Source: Actinomycetales bacterium (GTDB lineage: Bacteria > Actinomycetota > Actinomycetes > Actinomycetales > Dermatophilaceae). Taken from it: DNA of 64,000 bases. Positions 59,793 through 64,000 of the stretch are shown one piece after another (positions within the stretch are counted from its first letter, which is position 1; every line of letters begins with the position of its first letter). Made by a program: the position numbers and the translations under genes. The DNA is taken from positions 31,857 to 95,856 of the forward strand of contig JADJVI010000019.1 in the NCBI GenBank assembly GCA_016710645.1. Direction: 5' to 3'. Under the pieces are notes generated by a model. The model was not told the DNA's origin and ran no database searches. It saw only the letters and a list, made by a program, of their open reading frames with translations.

Positions 59793-61078
59793 GTGGCCAG
59801 CATTGAGGCAGTAGGCGCGCGCGAGATCCTCGACTCCCGCGGCAACCCCACGGTCGAGGTCGAGGTGGCTCTCGACGACGGCACCATCGCCCGCGCGGCG
59901 GTCCCGTCGGGTGCATCGACCGGAGCGTTCGAGGCGTGCGAGCGCCGCGACGGTGACAAGAAGCGCTACCTCGGCAAGGGCGTCGAGAAGGCCGTCGAGG
60001 CCGTGCTCGACGAGATCAACGAGCGGATCATCGGCTTCGAGGCCTCCGAGCAGCGCCTCATCGACGCCGAGATGATCGCGCTTGACGGCACCAAGAACAA
60101 GGAGAAGCTCGGCGCCAACGCCATCCTCGGCGTCTCGCTCGCCGTGGCCCGGGCCGCGGCCGACTCCGCAGGGCTGTCGCTCTTCCGCTATGTCGGTGGC
60201 CCCAACGCCCACATCCTGCCGGTGCCGATGATGAACATCCTCAACGGTGGCGCCCACGCGGACACCAATGTCGACATCCAGGAGTTCATGATCGCCCCGA
60301 TCGGCGCGCCGTCGTTCAAGGAGGCGCTGCGTTGGGGCGCCGAGGTCTACCACACCCTCAAGAAGGTGCTTCAGGACCGCGGACTGTCGACTGGCCTCGG
60401 CGACGAGGCGGCTTCGCCCCAACCTGGAGAGCAACCGGGCGGCCCTCGACCTCATCGTCGAGGCCATCGAGAAGGCCGGCTACACCCCGGGCAAGGACGT
60501 CGCGCTGGCGCTCGACGTCGCGGCGACCGAGTTCTGCAAGGACGGCTCCTATGAGTTCGAGGGCGCCAAGAAGTCGGCCGACAAGATGGCCGACTACTAC
60601 GCCGAGTTGGTCGCCAACTACCCGCTCGTGTCCATCGAGGACCCGATGAGCGAAGAGGACTGGGCCGGTTGGAAGGCCATCACCGACAAGCTCGGTGACA
60701 AGGTCCAGCTCGTGGGCGACGACCTGTTCGTCACCAACCCGGAGCGGCTGCAGCGGGGCATCGACACCCGCACCGCCAACTCGCTGCTGGTGAAGGTCAA
60801 CCAGATCGGCTCGCTCACCGAGACCCTCGACGCCGTCGAGCTCGCCCACCGCAATGGCTACACCTGCATGATGAGCCACCGCTCCGGTGAGACCGAGGAC
60901 ACGACGATCGCCGACCTCGCGGTGGCAACCAACCGCGGCCAGATCAAGACCGGCGCCCCGGCCCGCTCCGACCGGGTGGCCAAGTACAACCAGCTGCTGC
61001 GCATCGAGGAAGAACTCGACGACGCCGCTGTATGCCGGTGCCGGCGCGTTCCCGCGGTTCACGGCGGGGCGCAAGTAA
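59793..61078 (+). pseudogene. eno: Enolase, reading frame broken by two small deletions (probably sequence error)
   Basis: GTG 59793 with GGAGG eight bases upstream. The text is a normal enolase: VGAREILDSRGNPTVEVEV, PSGASTGAFEA, LGANAILGVSLA, MMNILNGGAHADTNVDIQEFM, then SIEDPMSEEDW, KVNQIGSLTET, MSHRSGETEDT. Near 60406-60412 the codons for GDEGGFAPN are missing one G of a GGG run, shifting the frame. Near 61029 two more bases are lost just before YAGAGAFPRFTAGRK; the TAA is 61076-61078. As enolase is essential in glycolysis and everything else is conserved, error is more likely than decay. Confidence 0.9.
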
Positions 61079-61317
61079 TCCCAGCGCCGCGTCGGTCACA
61101 CTGGACCGTATGCCGTCCAGGACCTGACGTGACGACCTCTCGGAGCGCCCGGCCGACGGGCTCCGCCCGCCGGCCGGGTGCTGCGGCATCGTCCCGGGGC
61201 AACCACCCGGCATACCGGCCCGGGGCTCGAGCGGGAGCCTGACGGCCGGCATCGGCTGCCCGGCCCCGCGAGGCCACCGCCGACACCGCCCCGGGCACCG
61301 TATGGTGGCGCTGGGTC

Positions 61318-61692
61318 GTGCTAGCCGGACTGGTCATCGTCCTCTTGGTGACCCTGGTGCCGACCGCTCGCAACCTGGCCCGGCAGAACGCCGAGATCGA
61401 CGCCTTGCGCGACAAGATCGTCTCTCAGCAACAGCAGTTGGCCGACCTCAAGGCCGAAGAAGAGCGCTGGGGGGACCCGGCCTATGTCGAGCAGCAGGCG
61501 CGCGCGCGACTCAAGTTCGTCAAGCCGGGCGATCGCTCCTACACCGTCATCGACGCGACGGCGCCGAAGTCCCCGACGCCGTCGGTCTCCGTGGCCGCTC
61601 CGCGGGCCGACGCCTCGGCACCGTGGTACGGCCAGCTCTGGCAGTCGGTGCAACTGGCGGATCAACCGGTTGCCTCTGTCGCTGGCCGTTGA
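61318..61692 (+). CDS. ftsB: FtsB/DivIC family cell-division protein
   Basis: Septum-formation initiator. A membrane helix (AGLVIVLLVTLVPTARNLA) leads into a coiled coil (QNAEIDALRDKIVSQQQQLADLKAEEERWGDPAYVEQQARARLKFVKPG), the FtsB signature including WGDPAYVEQQAR. The likely true start is GTG 61129, giving an Arg/Ser/Gly/Pro-rich cytoplasmic leader in the same frame. A TGA at 61240-61242 interrupts it, so only the part from about GTG 61318 is open. As this falls in the error-rich right end, the stop may be artefactual. The position after eno is conserved. Confidence 0.82.
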   Translation: MLAGLVIVLLVTLVPTARNLARQNAEIDALRDKIVSQQQQLADLKAEEERWGDPAYVEQQARARLKFVKPGDRSYTVIDATAPKSPTPSVSVAAPRADASAPWYGQLWQSVQLADQPVASVAGR

Positions 61693-61760
61693 CCTGGCAT
61701 TGGTCTGCCGTTGCCCACATGCCCGCGGCGCTGACAGCCTGAATCGGTAGGCTCGGCATC

Positions 61761-62288
61761 GTGCGGACGAGCGGATCACGGGAGGTTGCCGTCGATGCTG
61801 CGGACCTGAGCATGGTCCAGCAGCAACTCGGGCGCACTCCGCGGGGCGTCGTGGCCGTGGCCCACCGGTGTCCTGCGGCGCACCTGACGTCGTGACGACG
61901 CTCCCGCAACTGCCCGACGGCACCCTGTTCCCACGACCTATTACGCGACCTGCCCTCGGCTCACGGCAGCCCTCAGCACTCTCGGTCCGAGGGCGTCGAA
62001 GGACATGCAGCGGAGATTGGGCGAGGACCCGAGCCTGGCCGAGGGCTATCGCCCGGGCGCACACGGCATACCTGGCCGATCGCGCCCTGCCTCGGGGTGC
62101 CCGAGGAGATCGACGGGATCTCGGCGGGGAATGCCCGATCGCGTCAAGTGCCTACACGTCCCTGGCCGCCCACGCGCTGGCGGCCGGTCAGACGTCAACC
62201 CGCTCGGTGACCAGACCCTCGCCCTCTTGCCACAGTGGTGGACGACGCAGCCATGCGCGCCCGCGAAAACGAAGGAGCAGACCGGTGA
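61761..62288 (+). pseudogene. DUF501 family protein, several frameshifts
   Basis: GTG 61761 follows TAGGCT (61748-61753) by 8 bases. The reading begins VAVDAADLSMVQQQLGRTPRGVVAVAHRC, then a missing C (near 61871) shifts to PCGAPDVVTTLPQLPDGTLFP, another missing C (near 61931) shifts to TTYYATCPRLTAALSTL, and further shifts precede GMPDRVKCLHV and NPLGDQTLALLPQWWTTQPC. These pieces in this order match DUF501 (Rv1025-like), expected between ftsB and ppx. Function of the family unknown. The end point is approximate. Confidence 0.72.
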
Positions 62289-63257
62289 CCTCCACACTCG
62301 TCGCGTCGCAGCGGTCGACTGCGGCACCAACTCGATCCGGTTGCTCATCGCCGATGTCGACACCGAGACCGGGGCACTCACCGACGTCGTACGCCGCACG
62401 GACATCGTCCGGCTCGGCCATGGCGTCGACAAGACCGGCATGATCGCGCCGGACGCCATGGCGCGCACCCTCGCCCAGGCCCGCGAATATGCCCAGCAGT
62501 GCCGCGATCATGGCGTGACGACGATCCGGTTCGTCGCGACGTCGGCCAGTCGTGACGCCGGCAGCTCCGATGAGTTCGTGGCGGGGTGCACGCGGCCTTC
62601 GGGGACCTCGATGTCACGCCCGAGGTGATCACCGGCTCCGAGGAGGCCCGGCTGTCCTTCCTCGGGGCCACCGGCGACCTGCGCGCCGCCAGGATCCCTG
62701 GTCCCTACCTCGTCATCGACATCGGGGGTGGGTCGACCGAGTTCGTCCGGGGGCGTCTGAGGTGAAGGCCGCTCGCTCGGTCGACATCGGCTGCGTCCGG
62801 ATGACCGAGCGCCACCTGGTCACTGACCCGCCGAGCTTGGAAGAGATCGCCGCGGCGATCGTCGACGTCGATGCGCAGATTGACATCGGTGCCACCGAGG
62901 TCGACCCGTGCATCCGGTGCGCACCCTGGTGGGCGCCCGGCAGCGTCACGACGGTCACGGCATACCTGCTCAAACTGCCGGCTTATGACCCCGGGCGATC
63001 CACCTGTCGATCGCCAGCCCCGACGCGACCCAGAAGGCATGCGACGAAGTGCTCCGGATGCCGCGCGCGCGCAGCGGGCCGAGTTGGAGTTCATGCACCC
63101 CCGGACGGGTCGACGTCATCGGTGCCGGCGCCCTGGTGTGGTCACGGAAGTCATCGAGCGGGCCAAACGCGACACCGGCCTCGGCGAGGACCTGCAGATC
63201 GTCACGTCCGAGCACGACATCCTCGACGGCATCGCCCTGTCGCTCGCCGGACTCTGA
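62285..63257 (+). pseudogene. ppx: Exopolyphosphatase (Ppx/GppA family), several frameshifts
   Basis: GTG 62285; inserting one C in the CC run at 62289-62290 joins it to RRVAAVDCGTNSIRLLIADVDTETG, the ASKHA phosphate-1 motif. Pieces continue as TTIRFVATSASRDAGSSDEFVAG; a lost G near 62584 shifts to VHAAFGDLDVTPEVITGSEEARLSFLGATGDLR, then VIDIGGGSTEFV, SVDIGCVRMTERHLVTDPP, SVTTVTAYLL, and the C-terminus VIERAKRDTGLGEDLQIVTSEHDILDGIALSLAGL. The enzyme degrades polyphosphate or pppGpp. Breaks fall at short homopolymers, so the gene may be intact in the organism. Confidence 0.82.
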
Positions 63258-63287
63258 TCGACTCACGATGACGGAGAGCGGCGTGGC

Positions 63288-64000
63288 ATGACCGACCTGC
63301 CCCGCCCGGTGACCGGCAGGTTCTTCGCCTCGCCTGTCCACACCAGGCACAGGGTGACGGGGAGACCTGGCCGACCGGCATACCCCCGTCGCGTTCTCGG
63401 GCGAAGAGGTCGTGGCTCTGGCGGACTCGGCTGCCACGGTGGAGGAGCTCGATGCTCGGATCTCGGTATGCCGGGCCTGCCCGCGGTTGGTCGCGTGGCG
63501 GGAGGAGTGCGCGGTCGGCAAACGGGCTTCCTTTGCAACGCAACCGTATTGGGGTCAGCCAGGCCCCGGCACGTGACCCTGCACCAGCGGTGTTGGTCGT
63601 CGGGCTGGCTCCGCAGCCCACGGAGCCAACCGCACCGGGCGGATGTTCGCGCGATCGCAGCGGCGATTGGCTGTATGCCGCGCTGCACCGCGCCGGGTAT
63701 GCCCGCTGCCGACGAGGCGTCGCCGCGGGCGACGGGCAAGCGCTGACCGGGATGCGGATCGTCGCGACCGTGCCGGTGCGCTCCGCCGGGAAACCAGCCT
63801 TGACGCGGGAGAAGGCGACCTGTGCGCCCTGGCTGGACCGCGATCTCACCCTCGCCGAGCCGTCGTTGCGCTCGATCCTCGCCCTCGGCGGCATCGGCTG
63901 AGATGCCACGCTTTCGGCGGTGCGACGGCTCGGGTGGCGGGTGCCGACGCCCAAACCGCGCTTCGGCCATGGGGCGGTATGCCGTCTGGTCACCTCCGCG
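63288..64000 (+). pseudogene. Uracil-DNA glycosylase family protein (UDG type 4/5-like), frameshifted and cut by the window edge
   Basis: ATG 63288 opens TDLPRPVTGRFFASPV. After shifts the pieces GEEVVALADSAATVEELDARISVCRACPRLVAWREECAVGKRASF, VLVVGLAPQP, GDWLYAALHRAGYARC, GQALTGMRIVATVPV, EKATCAPWLDRDLTLAEPSLRSILALGGIG and RRLGWRVPTPKPRFGHGA appear in order. CRACPR with a distant TCAPW fits the Fe-S cysteines of this family. It removes uracil from DNA. At least four indels interrupt it, and the 3' end lies beyond 64000. Confidence 0.75.

Larger units (their letters stand above)
1241..63980. repeat. Dispersed heptamer GTATGCC / GGCATAC, about 95 copies
   Basis: A hand count finds roughly 95 copies in the window, about equally in both orientations (near 50 and 45), usually extended as CGGCATACC or GGTATGCCG. 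With about 70% G+C, near 7 would be expected by chance. Most are in genes as Tyr-Ala (TAT GCC), Ala-Tyr (GCA TAC), Gly-Ile-Pro (GGC ATA CC) or Gly-Met-Pro; several are in intergenic arrays and hairpins. Confidence 0.85.

Noticed and set aside
1241..63980. The heptamer as an FtsK-orienting (KOPS-like) or Chi-like strand-biased signal
   Set aside because: Both orientations are about equally frequent across 64 kb, whereas such signals are strongly skewed along a replichore.

Overview
The window is high-GC DNA from an actinobacterium. Gene order matches the conserved mycobacterial/actinomycete block pmt-rsmI, metG-tatD-rpfB-ksgA-ispE, tetR-tRNA-Gln-glmU-prsA, rplY-pth, mfd-lipoprotein-mazG-eno-ftsB-DUF501-ppx. 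Frequent GTG starts, GTGA/ATGA gene overlaps and -10 hexamers 7-8 bases before start codons (leaderless mRNAs) fit. Micrococcales, perhaps Intrasporangiaceae/Dermatophilaceae, is my best guess; no rRNA marker is present to prove it.

Layout. 1-6956: cut-off esterase, protein mannosyltransferase, cation efflux pump, CPBP protease, P-loop kinase with a conserved unknown protein, a VapBC-type toxin-antitoxin pair and rsmI. 6978-12629: SRPBCC protein, two PH-domain membrane proteins, an SOS-boxed DUF222/HNH nuclease and an unknown membrane protein. 12789-20679: metG, tatD, rpfB, ksgA, ispE, ABC-F. 20714-24773: VOC protein, MarR, an ECF sigma factor fused to a membrane and secreted tail, TetR, tRNA-Gln. 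24838-30294: glmU (apparently lacking its C-terminal end), prsA, PIG-L deacetylase, EamA exporter, rplY, pth. 30295-53171: a ~23 kb surface-polysaccharide island placed between pth and mfd: structured leader, priming glycosyltransferase, glycosyltransferases, CDP-alcohol phosphotransferase, glycerol-3-phosphate-type cytidylyltransferase, polymerase, flippase, UDP-glucose dehydrogenase, Wzz-like regulator, a 1988-residue PKD/LamG surface protein and a parallel beta-helix protein. 53198-64000: GDPD lipoprotein, mfd, lipoprotein, mazG, eno, ftsB, DUF501, ppx, uracil-DNA glycosylase.

How the parts work together. The island encodes a nearly complete Wzx/Wzy-style pathway. UDP-glucuronate is made by Ugd, the chain is started on a lipid carrier, extended by four glycosyltransferases, flipped, polymerised and length-controlled. 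The CDP-alcohol and cytidylyltransferase genes suggest a polyol-phosphate component, and the neighbouring GDPD could remodel it. The two large secreted proteins are probable matrix or surface components.

Two window-wide signals stand out. The heptamer GTATGCC/GGCATAC occurs about 95 times by hand count where about 7 are expected; it overrides codon preference, sits in tandem in gaps and builds one perfect terminator-like hairpin. From about 60.4 kb to the right edge almost every gene is broken by small indels, mostly single bases missing from short G or C runs, which looks like sequence error rather than decay.
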